The notes under the pieces were generated by a model that saw only the letters and a list, made by a program, of their open reading frames with translations, did no database searches and was not told the origin of the DNA. A program made the position numbers and the translations under genes. 61,210 bases of DNA from an uncultured Clostridia bacterium (GTDB lineage: Bacteria; Bacillota; Clostridia; Oscillospirales; Acutalibacteraceae). This document shows, in pieces, positions 8,545 to 17,057 of the stretch. Location of the stretch: NCBI GenBank assembly GCA_944376265.1, contig CALWCD010000004.1, positions 1 to 61,210 of the forward strand, written 5' to 3'. Position 1 is the first letter of the stretch; every line of letters starts with the position of its first letter.

Positions 8545-9372
8545 ATGGAGATTGTCATTGTGGGCTTGGGGCTTATCGGAGGGTCCCTTGCGAAGGCGAT
8601 CAAACAGAATACCTCCCACCGGGTGCTGGGCATGGACGTGAACCAGGACGTGCTTCTGGATGCCTGCTCCTGTGGGGCCATCGACGGGAAGGCGGCCCCT
8701 TCCGACCTGGAGCGGGCGGACCTGGTGTATCTGGCCATCTATCCGGAAGCTATTCTGGAGTTTGTCCGAGAGTACGGCGGAAGGCTGAAGCCAGGCTGTG
8801 TCCTCACGGACGCCTGCGGCATTAAGGGGGAGATCTGCGCCGCTATGGAGGAGCTTTCCCAGGGCGCAGCCTACCAGTTTGTGGCGGGCCACCCCATGGC
8901 GGGGAAGGAGCAGAGCGGGTTTGCCGCCAGCGACCCCAGCATCTTTGTGGGGGCTTCCTATATATTTGTGCCGGGAAAAGCCTCCCCTGAAGCGGTGGAT
9001 ACCGTGGAAAACCTGGCCCGGCAAATGGGCTTTGGCCGGGTGGTGAAGGTAACTCCTCAGGAGCACGACCGCAACATTGCCTACACCTCCCAGGTGCCCC
9101 ATGTGCTGGCCTGCGCCTATGTGCTCAGCCCCCGGTGCAGGGAGCATCAGGGATTTTCCGCGGGCAGCTACCGGGATGTGTCCCGAGTGGCCAACATCAA
9201 CGACGAGTTGTGGACCCGCTTGTTTTTGGACAACCGTTCATGCTTGGTGGAAGAGCTGGACGAGCTTCTGCAGAATTTGGAACGGTTCCGGGACGCGGTG
9301 GACCAGGCGGACGAGGAGGAGCTGAGAGGGCTCCTGAAGAAAGCGGCGCAGATCAAGCGGGAGGTGGGCTGA
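8545..9372 (+). CDS. tyrA: Prephenate dehydrogenase
   Basis: Oxidative decarboxylation of prephenate to 4-hydroxyphenylpyruvate (tyrosine branch). A Rossmann motif GLGLIGGSL lies at residues 7-15, and HPMAGKEQSG and TPQEHDRNIAYTSQVPH are typical of the TyrA catalytic domain. The 275-residue length leaves no room for a C-terminal ACT domain, so feedback by tyrosine through an ACT domain is not expected. The start is the ATG 5 bases after aroF; the open frame upstream of it is a shadow of aroF. Part of the aroF-to-pheA operon. Confidence 0.94.
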   Translation: MEIVIVGLGLIGGSLAKAIKQNTSHRVLGMDVNQDVLLDACSCGAIDGKAAPSDLERADLVYLAIYPEAILEFVREYGGRLKPGCVLTDACGIKGEICAAMEELSQGAAYQFVAGHPMAGKEQSGFAASDPSIFVGASYIFVPGKASPEAVDTVENLARQMGFGRVVKVTPQEHDRNIAYTSQVPHVLACAYVLSPRCREHQGFSAGSYRDVSRVANINDELWTRLFLDNRSCLVEELDELLQNLERFRDAVDQADEEELRGLLKKAAQIKREVG

Positions 9373-9402
9373 GCCCGCCGCCTGAGAGAAAGGATGGTTC
9401 CC

Positions 9403-10446
9403 ATGAGACTGGAAGTGCAGACGGCGCGGCCTTACAGCGTCGTCATTGAAAACGGCCTGCTGGACCGGGTGGGTGAACTGGCTTTGGAGACCCGCAAGCC
9501 CGGCTCCAAGGCCATGCTCATCAGCGACAGCAATGTGTTCCCCCTGTATGGGGAGCGGGTGCAGGCCTCTCTGGAGAGGGCCGGCTTTCCGGTAAGCCGG
9601 TTTGTGTTCCCGGCCGGGGAGGGCTCCAAGCAGATCTCCACGGTGTGCGAGATGTACCGGGCCCTTTCCGAGAACGGGTTTACCCGCACGGATTTCATCG
9701 TCACCCTGGGGGGCGGGGTCACCGGGGATATGGGCGGCTTCGCGGCGGCCACGTTCCTGCGGGGCATGGAATTTATCCAAGTTCCCACCACTCTGCTTTC
9801 CCAGGTGGATGCCAGCGTGGGGGGGAAAACCGGCGTGGACCTGCCCTTCGGCAAGAACCTGGTGGGGGCCTTCCACCAGCCCGCGGCGGTGCTCACCGAT
9901 CCTGAGACGCTGAAGACCCTGCCGGACCACTTTTTCCGGGACGGCATGGGGGAAGTGATCAAATACGGCTGCATCGCCGACGAGCCCCTGTTCCAGGCTC
10001 TGGAGGAGGGGAAGGCCTTGGAGGATTTGGAGGACCTGCTTGCCCGGTGCGTCCGGTGCAAGAAAGAGCTGGTGGAGGAGGACACCCGGGATACCGGCCG
10101 GCGGATGATTTTGAATTTCGGCCACACCTTCGGCCACGCCCTGGAGAAGCTGCACAACTTCCAAGACCTGACCCACGGGGAGGCGGTGGGCATTGGGATG
10201 GTCTGGGCGTGCCGTGTGGGAGAGCGGTTAGGCGTCACCCCGGAGGGAACGGCGGACCGTGTCCTGGAGGTGCTCAAGCGGTACGGCCTGCCCACCCAGG
10301 ACGAATTTTCCTGGGAACAGGTGGTGGATGCCACCGCCTTGGACAAGAAAAGCGATGGCGCCACCCTGCGGGTGATCCTCCTGTCCAAAATAGGGGAAAG
10401 CGTTATCCGTCCCATGACCCGGGAAGCGTTGAAAGAACTGTTGTAA
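9403..10446 (+). CDS. aroB: 3-dehydroquinate synthase
   Basis: Converts DAHP to 3-dehydroquinate using NAD and a divalent metal. Signatures: GGGVTGDMGGFAAATFLRG, PTTLLSQVDASVGGKTG, and the metal-binding NFGHTFGHALEKL and HGEAVGIGM. The 347-residue length is normal. An ATG at 9394 overlaps the AAAGGA ribosome binding site, so ATG 9403 with an 8-base spacing is preferred. aroA follows after 13 bases. Confidence 0.96.
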   Translation: MRLEVQTARPYSVVIENGLLDRVGELALETRKPGSKAMLISDSNVFPLYGERVQASLERAGFPVSRFVFPAGEGSKQISTVCEMYRALSENGFTRTDFIVTLGGGVTGDMGGFAAATFLRGMEFIQVPTTLLSQVDASVGGKTGVDLPFGKNLVGAFHQPAAVLTDPETLKTLPDHFFRDGMGEVIKYGCIADEPLFQALEEGKALEDLEDLLARCVRCKKELVEEDTRDTGRRMILNFGHTFGHALEKLHNFQDLTHGEAVGIGMVWACRVGERLGVTPEGTADRVLEVLKRYGLPTQDEFSWEQVVDATALDKKSDGATLRVILLSKIGESVIRPMTREALKELL

Positions 10447-10459
10447 AGGAGGGTGCCCT

Positions 10460-11764
10460 GTGGCCCAAGTGATGTACCAGAATGAATTTACCGGAGGATG
10501 CGTCCGCATTCCTCCCAGCAAAAGCGTGGCCCACCGTCATGTGCTGTGTGCCGCCCTCTCCCGGGGGACCTGCGTCCTCTCCCATGTGGATCTCAGCGAG
10601 GACATCAAGGCAACCGTGGCTGCGGTAAATGCCCTGGGGGTCCAAACCCGGTTTGACGAGGAAACGGGCGTCCTCACCCTGGACGCTTCCGCCCTGGGCC
10701 GCCAGAACGCGGTGATCGACTGTGGGGAGTCCGGTTCCACCCTGCGGTTCCTCATCCCCATTGCGGCGGCGCTGGGAGCCTCCGCCCGGTTTCTGGGAAG
10801 GGGCCGGCTGCCCCAGCGGCCTCTGGGCATCTACGGGGAGCTGCTGCCCGCCCACGGGGTGGAGTTCCGTTCCCAAGGCGGCCTGCCCTTGGAGATTTCC
10901 GGCAGGCTGAAATGGGGCGTGTACCGCCTGCCCGGGGACGTGAGTTCTCAGTTCATCACAGGGCTGCTGCTGGCCCTTCCCCTGCTGGAAGGGGACAGCG
11001 AGATTGTTCTCACCTCCCACCTGGAGTCGAAAGGCTACGTGGACCTTACCATCGCCACCCTGCGGGACTATGGGGTGGAGATCCAGGAGACTCCTCATGG
11101 GTGGAAGGTGCCCGGCGGCCAGCGGTTCGTCCCCCGGGACTGCCAGGTGGAGGGCGACTGGTCCCAGGCGGCGTTCTTCCTGTGCATGGCGGCCCTTTCT
11201 CCCACCGGGGCTCCTGTGGAAATTCAGGGGCTGCGGCCCGATTCCCTCCAGGGGGACAAGGCCTGTGTGGAACTGTTCCGCAAGTTCGGCCTGAGGGTGT
11301 CCTGGCACGGAGAGTCTCTTTCCGCCTGGAATCCCCAGGCGGCAGAACCCTTTGGGGGATTGCAGGGGTTCACCATTGACGCTTCCCAGATCCCGGACAT
11401 GGTGCCAGCTTTGTCGGTGTGCGCCGCCCTCAGCCGGGGAGAGACCCGCATTGTCAACGCCCAGCGACTGCGCCTGAAGGAAAGCGACCGGCTGGCCGCT
11501 ATGGCGGAGGCCCTCAACGCGGTGGGGGCCAGAGTGGAGTCTTCCCCCGACGGCCTGGTGATCCAAGGGGTGCCCTGGCTGCGGGGCGGCCTGGTCCAGG
11601 GGAAGAACGACCACCGGGTGGTCATGGCCATGGCCGCGGCTGCTTTGCGGGCCCGAGAGCCGCTTATGGTTACCGACGCCCACAGCATTCGCAAGTCCTA
11701 TCCGGGCTTTTTCCAAGATTTTACAGCGTTAGGAGGGTCTGCCCATGTCCTCGACCTGGGGTGA
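10460..11764 (+). CDS. aroA: 3-phosphoshikimate 1-carboxyvinyltransferase (EPSP synthase)
   Basis: Transfers the enolpyruvyl group of PEP to shikimate 3-phosphate. Motifs in order: PPSKSVAHR near residue 18, DCGESGSTLRF, GDVSSQFITGLL, DASQIPDMVPAL, LRLKESDRL, KNDHRVVMA and SIRKSYPGFF. The length is 434 residues. The start is GTG, supported by AAAGGAGGG at 7-base spacing; an ATG four codons later is possible. The 3' end overlaps aroC by 20 bases, implying tight translational coupling of steps 6 and 7. Confidence 0.95.
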   Translation: MAQVMYQNEFTGGCVRIPPSKSVAHRHVLCAALSRGTCVLSHVDLSEDIKATVAAVNALGVQTRFDEETGVLTLDASALGRQNAVIDCGESGSTLRFLIPIAAALGASARFLGRGRLPQRPLGIYGELLPAHGVEFRSQGGLPLEISGRLKWGVYRLPGDVSSQFITGLLLALPLLEGDSEIVLTSHLESKGYVDLTIATLRDYGVEIQETPHGWKVPGGQRFVPRDCQVEGDWSQAAFFLCMAALSPTGAPVEIQGLRPDSLQGDKACVELFRKFGLRVSWHGESLSAWNPQAAEPFGGLQGFTIDASQIPDMVPALSVCAALSRGETRIVNAQRLRLKESDRLAAMAEALNAVGARVESSPDGLVIQGVPWLRGGLVQGKNDHRVVMAMAAAALRAREPLMVTDAHSIRKSYPGFFQDFTALGGSAHVLDLG

Positions 11765-12836
11765 GCGCATCAAGTTATCCATTTTCGGGGGAAGCCACAC
11801 GGAAGCCATCGGGGTGAACCTGGACGGCTTGCCCGCCGGGGAAGCCGTGGACTGGGAGGCGGTGCTGGCCCAGATGGCCCGCCGGGCTCCCGGCCAAGAC
11901 CCCACCGCCACCCGCCGGAAAGAGGCGGACCAGCCCCGGGTGCTCTGCGGGCTCCTGGACGGGGTCACCACAGGGGCGCCTTTGTGCGCCATCATTGAAA
12001 ATACCAACCAACGCTCCAAGGACTACGAAAACCTGCGGGTGCTGCCCCGTCCCGGCCACGCGGACTACACCGCCTATGTGAAATACGGCAACCGCCACGA
12101 CGTGCGGGGAGGGGGCCATTTTTCCGGAAGGCTCACCGCACCGCTGGTGTTTGCCGGGGCCCTGGCAAGGCAGATGCTTGCCCGCCGGGGAATTCTGGTG
12201 GCCTCCCATGTGGCCTCTATCGGAGAGGTGAGGGACGCCCCCTTCGATCCGGTAAACGTCTCTCCCCAACTGATGGAGCGGCTTTCCGGGGAGTATTTCC
12301 CGGTGATCGACCCGGCGAAACGGGAGGAGATGCGGGCAGTGGTAGAGGCCGCCCGCATGGATCAGGACAGCGTGGGCGGCACGGTGGAATGCATGGTCAC
12401 CGGGCTGCCGGTGGGAGCGGGAAACCCCATGTTCGGGGGCGCGGAAAACCTGATCGCCTCCCTGGCCTTTGGCATTCCCGCCATGAAGGGGATAGAGTTC
12501 GGCGCCGGCTTCGCAGCCGCTCAGCTGCGGGGAAGCCAGAACAACGACCCCTTCTATTATGACCAAGAGGGGAAGGTCCGCACCCGCGCCAACCGGTCCG
12601 GGGGGATTCTGGGGGGCATCACCAATGGAATGCCTCTGGTGTTCCGGACTGCGTTCAAGCCCACTCCCTCCATCTCCCGGGAGCAGGACACCGTGGACCT
12701 GACCACCGGTCGGAACGCCAAGCTGGTGATCCACGGCCGCCACGACCCCTGCATCGTGCCCAGGGCTGCCGCGGCGGTGGAAGCCGCCGCCTGTGTGGCG
12801 GTGCTGGAGCTGCTGGCGGAAAGCGGCCTGCTGTAA
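11745..12836 (+). CDS. aroC: Chorismate synthase
   Basis: Final shikimate-pathway step, making chorismate with reduced FMN as cofactor. Signatures: the N-terminal GERIKLSIFGGSHTEAIGV, RPGHADYTAYVKYG, RHDVRGGGHFSGRLTAPLV and the C-terminal HGRHDPCIVPRA. The 363-residue length is standard. It starts 20 bases inside aroA. There is no flavin reductase domain, so it is a monofunctional synthase. Confidence 0.96.
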   Translation: MSSTWGERIKLSIFGGSHTEAIGVNLDGLPAGEAVDWEAVLAQMARRAPGQDPTATRRKEADQPRVLCGLLDGVTTGAPLCAIIENTNQRSKDYENLRVLPRPGHADYTAYVKYGNRHDVRGGGHFSGRLTAPLVFAGALARQMLARRGILVASHVASIGEVRDAPFDPVNVSPQLMERLSGEYFPVIDPAKREEMRAVVEAARMDQDSVGGTVECMVTGLPVGAGNPMFGGAENLIASLAFGIPAMKGIEFGAGFAAAQLRGSQNNDPFYYDQEGKVRTRANRSGGILGGITNGMPLVFRTAFKPTPSISREQDTVDLTTGRNAKLVIHGRHDPCIVPRAAAAVEAAACVAVLELLAESGLL

Positions 12837-12894
12837 CGCGCCCATTTCGCCCTGAGGCCTGGCCCCGGGGCTTTCAGAAAGGAAGAATCGTCTA

Positions 12895-14034
12895 GTGGAA
12901 TCAAGGGAATACCAGGCCCGGCTGGGAAAGCTCCGGGAGGAAATCGACCAGATCGACGGGGAACTGCTCCCCCTGTTTTTGCGCCGCATGAACTGCTCTC
13001 AGCGGGTGGCCCAGCTGAAAGGGGAGGCGGGCATGCCCGTGTTCAGCCCGGAGCGGGAACAGGCCATCCTGGACAAGGTCCGGGGCCGTGGGGGCGAGGA
13101 CGGGGACGCCGCCGCCGCGCTGTACAGCTCCATTATGGCCATCAGCCGGGCAAAGCAGCACAGCCTGCTGCAGAGCGGCGGGCCGATCCGGGAGCTGGAA
13201 GCTGCTGCCGCCCGCACCTTGCTGACGGAAGGCGCCCGGGTCATGTGCCAGGGGGTGCCGGGGGCCTTTTCTCACAAGGCCGCCCTCAGCTTTTTCGGGG
13301 ACATCCAGCCTGAATTCGAACCCACCTGGAAGCAGGTCTTTGAGGACGTGCGCCAGGGAAAGGCGGACTTCGGGGTGCTGCCGGTGGAAAATTCCGCCGC
13401 CGGTTCTGTCACGGGCGTCTACGATCTCATCCTCGCCTACCGGTTTTACATTGTGGGAGCGGTGGACGTGAAGGTGGAACACTGTCTGGCAGTGGGGAAG
13501 GACACGGGGAAAATCACCGCCGCGGCCTCCCATCCCCAGGCATTGTCCCAGTGCGGGGACTATCTGGAGGCCCACGGCCTGAAAGCCCTGGAGTGGTCCA
13601 ACACCGCCGCCGCTGCCCGGCATGTGGCCCAGGAATGCCCTGCCGGCGTGGCCGCCATCTGTTCTAAGGAGGCAGCCAAGGAGTACAGCCTTACCATTGT
13701 GGAGGAGAACATCCAGAACGAGGCGGAGAACACCACCCGGTTCGTGATCATCTCACGGGAGGCCATTCTGCCCCAGGACGCCAACAAGATCAGCCTGTGT
13801 TTTGCCCTGCCCCACGAGACCGGGTCCCTCTCCAGCGTGCTCCAGCGGTTTGCCATGGCGGGGCTGAACCTGACCAAAATCGAGTCCCGTCCCCTGCCGG
13901 GAAAGAATTTCGAGTACGACTTTTACCTGGATTTTACCGGCAACATCCACCAGCCGGCCACGCTGAATCTGATCTGCGCCCTCTGCGACGAGCTGCCCCG
14001 GTTCTCTTTCCTGGGCAATTACAGCGAGCGCTGA
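12895..14034 (+). CDS. pheA: Bifunctional chorismate mutase / prephenate dehydratase (P-protein)
   Basis: Makes phenylpyruvate from chorismate. The AroQ-type mutase domain covers about residues 1-90, the dehydratase domain about 115-290 (VENSAAGSV and the catalytic TRF at 281-283), and a C-terminal ACT domain about 298-379 with ESRP at 330-333, a phenylalanine-binding motif. Phenylalanine feedback inhibition is therefore likely. The start is GTG after AGAAAGGAAG; no ATG is suitably placed. It ends the core aromatic operon. Confidence 0.95.
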   Translation: MESREYQARLGKLREEIDQIDGELLPLFLRRMNCSQRVAQLKGEAGMPVFSPEREQAILDKVRGRGGEDGDAAAALYSSIMAISRAKQHSLLQSGGPIRELEAAAARTLLTEGARVMCQGVPGAFSHKAALSFFGDIQPEFEPTWKQVFEDVRQGKADFGVLPVENSAAGSVTGVYDLILAYRFYIVGAVDVKVEHCLAVGKDTGKITAAASHPQALSQCGDYLEAHGLKALEWSNTAAAARHVAQECPAGVAAICSKEAAKEYSLTIVEENIQNEAENTTRFVIISREAILPQDANKISLCFALPHETGSLSSVLQRFAMAGLNLTKIESRPLPGKNFEYDFYLDFTGNIHQPATLNLICALCDELPRFSFLGNYSER

Positions 14035-14068
14035 GAACCTGACAGGAATTAGGAAAGGAAGAATTCTC

Positions 14069-14578
14069 ATGAAAGACATCACATTGGAACGTGTGGAGAC
14101 CCAGGAGCAGATCGACACCCTCTGCTCTATTGCCCAGGAGGTGTGGCACGAGACCTTCGACTCCCTTCTGCCCGAGGGCCAGACCGACTACATGATCGAC
14201 AAGTTCCAGTCCGACCACGCGGTGAAGGACCAGATGGCCCGCCAGAACTACCGGTATTACCTGGCAAAGCTTCAGGGCCAGTACGCCGGATTTGTGGGCT
14301 TTGCCCCCCGGTACCAGGGGGAGGAGGAGATGTACCTGAGCAAGGTGTACCTCCTGGCAAAGCACCGTCATCAGGGGGTTGTGAAAGCCATGTTCCAGCT
14401 GGTGGAGGAGCAGACCAAACAGGAGGGCCTGTCCAAGATCCGCCTAACGGTGAACAAGAAGAACACCCATGCCGCCCAGGTGTACGAGCACTACGGCTAC
14501 AAGACCGTGGAGTGGGTGGAGTCGGACATCGGCAACGGCTACGTGATGGACGACTTTGTCATGGTGAAGCTGGTATGA
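14069..14578 (+). CDS. GNAT family N-acetyltransferase
   Basis: A 169-residue acetyl-CoA-dependent acetyltransferase. The central segment around YLSKVYLLAKHRHQGVVKAM carries the acetyl-CoA-binding R/Q-x-x-G/A-like loop (HRHQGVVKA), and NKKNTHAAQVYEHYGY is the typical beta5-alpha4 region of GNAT folds. An AAAGGAAG site precedes the ATG. It lies 34 bases after pheA and overlaps the next gene by 4 bases, so it is likely part of the same transcript. The substrate is unknown. Confidence 0.85.
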   Translation: MKDITLERVETQEQIDTLCSIAQEVWHETFDSLLPEGQTDYMIDKFQSDHAVKDQMARQNYRYYLAKLQGQYAGFVGFAPRYQGEEEMYLSKVYLLAKHRHQGVVKAMFQLVEEQTKQEGLSKIRLTVNKKNTHAAQVYEHYGYKTVEWVESDIGNGYVMDDFVMVKLV

Positions 14579-15093
14579 GGCCGGGGGAGAGCCTGGAAAG
14601 TCTTTCCCGGGAGCAGCTTCTGGAGCTCATCTCCCTCTACTCGAAAAACTGGCTGGCCATGGACGGGGTATGGTTCCAGTCGGTGGAGAGGAAGCGGGGC
14701 ATGGAGGAGGCTATGTACCACGACGGGGAGGCCTGGAAGCGGTTTACCGTCATCGAGGCCAGGCGGATCAAGGCCTTCCTGGGGCTTTCGGAACACCCCG
14801 GCCTGGAGGGCCTGCGCCAGGCCCTTTCCTTCCGTTTCTACGCCAACCTGAACCGGGACGAGACGATCCTGAACGGCAACACCCTGCTGTACCGCACCCT
14901 GGAATGCCGCGTCCAGCGTGCCAGATCCCGGAAGGGCATGGAGCTCCACCCCTGCAAACCGGTGGGGCTTATCGAGTACGCCGGGTTTGCCAGGGAGATC
15001 GACGACCGGATCACCTGCCGGTGCGTCAGCTGTTACCCGGAGGTCACCGATGAAACCTGTTCCTGCGCCTGGCTGTTCACCTTGGAGGAGTGA
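14575..15093 (+). CDS. Uncharacterised DUF6125-like protein with Cys-rich C-terminus
   Basis: A 172-residue soluble protein. The N-terminal half (LLELISLYSKNWLAMDGVWF, then EAWKRFTVIEARRIKAF) resembles an uncharacterised family found in anaerobes, annotated DUF6125 as far as I recall. The C-terminal third has cysteines in ELHPCKP, ITCRCVSCYPE and ETCSCAW that could bind metal or an Fe-S cluster. Translationally coupled to the GNAT gene (ATGA overlap). No function can be assigned. The family name comes from memory and was not searched. Confidence 0.7.
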   Translation: MRPGESLESLSREQLLELISLYSKNWLAMDGVWFQSVERKRGMEEAMYHDGEAWKRFTVIEARRIKAFLGLSEHPGLEGLRQALSFRFYANLNRDETILNGNTLLYRTLECRVQRARSRKGMELHPCKPVGLIEYAGFAREIDDRITCRCVSCYPEVTDETCSCAWLFTLEE

Positions 15094-15230
15094 ACGGTTT
15101 TGCCGCCTGTTTCTGACAGGCTTTTTCCCTGCGCGGTGCTATGATGGGTCCCTGTGGGCTGGAAGTCATATTTTTCCGGCCTGTCCCATAGGGATGTACC
15201 ACCATAAAAACGACGCAAGGAGATTGACTT

Positions 15231-15905
15231 ATGAAACGATTGTTGGCATTTGCACTTGTCTGTTTACTGCTGCTTTCCGGAACCGCCGCCTCTGCAGCGG
15301 GTGTTTCGGACCACATCCAGGTGACCGGCTACGACCCGGATGTGGACTACACTGCCGCCATCCAGCGCACCCTGAAGGACGGGGGTTCCTATGCCCTGCA
15401 GGTGGGGGCCATCTACGAGCAGCAGCGGAATTTGAAGATTCGGGACCTGGACCTGGAGCTGGAGGAAACCCACTTTTTTGAACAGTACTCCAGCGCCAAG
15501 GAGATCCTCCAGGCCATAGAGGAGGCTCAAAAGCCTGCTTACACGGAAGAGGACCTGGATCTGCTGGCGAGAGTGATCTACGCCGAGGTGGGCTGCACCT
15601 GGATTCCGGACTGGGTCCAGCGGATGGTGGGCAGCGTGGTGCTCAACCGGGTGAACAGCAGCTACTACCCCGACACCATCCGGGAGGTGATCTACCAACC
15701 CGGCCAGTACGCTCCCACCTGGGACGGTTCCATCCACAAGACGCCGGATGCCCGCACCATTGAAAATGCCCGGTACCTGTTGGAAAACGGCAGCATCTGC
15801 CCGGAGAACGTGGTGGGACAGAACTCCATCATCACCGGAAGCGGCGTGTACACTTCCTATCGTGACCCCGTCCTCCACACCACCGTCTATTTCTGTTACT
15901 TGTAA
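15231..15905 (+). CDS. Secreted SleB/CwlJ-type cell wall hydrolase
   Basis: Likely a peptidoglycan hydrolase of the Hydrolase_2 family, which includes spore cortex-lytic enzymes. A signal peptide covers residues 1-22 (basic MKR, hydrophobic core, ASA-A cleavage site). The catalytic domain spans about 105-224, with LLARVIYAEVGC, VGSVVLNRV, YPDTIREVIYQPGQY and the C-terminal VYFCYL. The family's catalytic glutamate is in YAEVG. There is no N-terminal peptidoglycan-binding domain, unlike SleB itself, so it could act in vegetative wall turnover or germination. Confidence 0.88.
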   Translation: MKRLLAFALVCLLLLSGTAASAAGVSDHIQVTGYDPDVDYTAAIQRTLKDGGSYALQVGAIYEQQRNLKIRDLDLELEETHFFEQYSSAKEILQAIEEAQKPAYTEEDLDLLARVIYAEVGCTWIPDWVQRMVGSVVLNRVNSSYYPDTIREVIYQPGQYAPTWDGSIHKTPDARTIENARYLLENGSICPENVVGQNSIITGSGVYTSYRDPVLHTTVYFCYL

Positions 15906-16021
15906 GAAGCCCTCTTCGGGAGCGGACCCGCAGGTTTCGGCTTCTATGCCAGGCTTGCGGGCTACCCTGTGTGAAAGTGGATTTCCCGGGAAATGTTTTC
16001 AGTTTCCTGGAAAATCTCTGC

Positions 16022-16050
16022 TTGACAACCGGCGGACTGGATGCTATAAT
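16022..16050 (+). promoter_or_regulatory. Consensus sigma-A promoter of tRNA-Leu
   Basis: TTGACA (16022-16027), a 17-base spacer and TATAAT (16045-16050): a perfect consensus promoter 16 bases upstream of the tRNA. The 15 bases around the -35 nearly repeat those at the aroF leader promoter. Confidence 0.93.
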
Positions 16051-16066
16051 ATCCAACGTTGGTTAT

Positions 16067-16150
16067 GCGCGAGTGCTGGAACTGGCAGACAGGCACGTTT
16101 GAGGTGCGTGTGTCTACGACGTACGGGTTCAAGTCCCGTCTCGCGCACCA
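16067..16150 (+). tRNA. tRNA-Leu (anticodon GAG)
   Basis: Acceptor strands GCGCGAG (16067-16073) and CTCGCGC (16140-16146) pair perfectly, followed by A and an encoded CCA. The anticodon stem CACGT/GCGTG encloses loop TTGAGGT, giving anticodon GAG for CUC/CUU. The T arm is ACGGGTTCAAGTCCCGT. The extended variable arm is typical of class II tRNAs such as Leu. It stands alone with its own promoter and terminator. Confidence 0.95.
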
Positions 16151-16159
16151 AGTAAGAAA

Positions 16160-16192
16160 ACGGACTTCACCATGGTGAGGTCCGTTTTTTTG
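16160..16192 (+). terminator. Intrinsic terminator of tRNA-Leu
   Basis: ACGGAC-TTCACC / GGTGAG-GTCCGT hairpin followed by seven T residues, 10 bases after the tRNA 3' end. Confidence 0.9.
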
Positions 16193-16214
16193 TCGTGCCG
16201 CTTTTCAAATTGGA

Positions 16215-16264
16215 AACCTCCTCAAACCGGCCCATCTTCGGGTATCGGTCTGAGGAGGTTTTTT
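16215..16264. terminator. Hairpin between tRNA-Leu and the peptidase C26 gene
   Basis: AACCTCCTCA (16215-16224) pairs perfectly with TGAGGAGGTT (16251-16260), and inner ACCG/CGGT extends the stem. T-rich on the plus-strand exit (TTTTTT) and directly past the stop codon of the minus-strand gene, so it can serve as a bidirectional terminator. Confidence 0.75.
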
Positions 16265-16265
16265 G

Positions 16266-16925
16266 TCAGTGCTTCCCGCACAGATTCAGGAAAAAGTCAA
16301 AGATGAGCCTGCCGTCCACGGTGTCCTCCCGGCGCAGGGCGAAAGCCATCCGCTCCGGGTGCCACTGGACGCCGTAAATGGCTTTTTCCGGCCATTCCAC
16401 CGCTTCCACCACCCCGTCCTCCCGGGAACGGGCGGCCACCCGCAGCCCGGGTGCGATTCGTCCCAGCGCCTGATGGTGAGAGCTGTTCACGGAGAATTCC
16501 GTGCCGTACAGAGGGGCGAGAAAGCTGTCCTCTCCGGCGGTGACATGGTGCACTTTGTCCCCGGTGACCGGGTCGTGACGGTGGTCTTGGGCTGTGGGAA
16601 TGTCCTGTATCAAGTCGCCGCCCAGCGCCACGTTGATCATCTGAACGCCCCGGCAGATGCCCAGAATGGGCCTGCCCCGGTCAACGAATTCCCTCACCAG
16701 CTGAAGTTCCGCGGCGTCTCGTTGCAGGTTGGGCTCTTCGCTGCCGGCAGGAGCCTGGCCGTACCGGGCCGGGTCGATGTCCCCGCCGCCGGGGAGCAGC
16801 AGGCCGCCGCAGTCTTTCGTCAGGTCCAGATCCCGGGTGAAAATCCCCTGGACGCCGCTTTCCTCCAAGGCATTGGCATAGTTTTTCATGGCTTCCCGCT
16901 CGCCATAGACATAGATATGAGTCAT
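16266..16925 (-). CDS. Class I glutamine amidotransferase-like hydrolase (peptidase C26, PuuD-like)
   Basis: Probable gamma-glutamyl hydrolase of the gamma-glutamyl-GABA hydrolase family. The nucleophile elbow GICRG places Cys91, and QWHPE gives His189 and Glu191, completing the triad. LLLPGGGDIDPARYG (about 42-56) forms the oxyanion-side motif. The 219-residue length is slightly short for the family (about 240). An AAGGAGG site precedes the ATG. It stands alone, with no polyamine or GABA genes nearby, so the physiological substrate is open. Confidence 0.87.
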   Translation of the reverse strand: MTHIYVYGEREAMKNYANALEESGVQGIFTRDLDLTKDCGGLLLPGGGDIDPARYGQAPAGSEEPNLQRDAAELQLVREFVDRGRPILGICRGVQMINVALGGDLIQDIPTAQDHRHDPVTGDKVHHVTAGEDSFLAPLYGTEFSVNSSHHQALGRIAPGLRVAARSREDGVVEAVEWPEKAIYGVQWHPERMAFALRREDTVDGRLIFDFFLNLCGKH

Positions 16926-17057
16926 ATCAAAAGCCTCCTTCTGGAAACGATTTCCTCAAGTTGCCCAGCCGCTCCCTTTTTCCAGGGGGCGCATTATTAA
17001 CTATGCGCCACTTGGGGAAAATAATCAAGAGCTTTTTTAAGAAGGAGTGGTTTTGCC

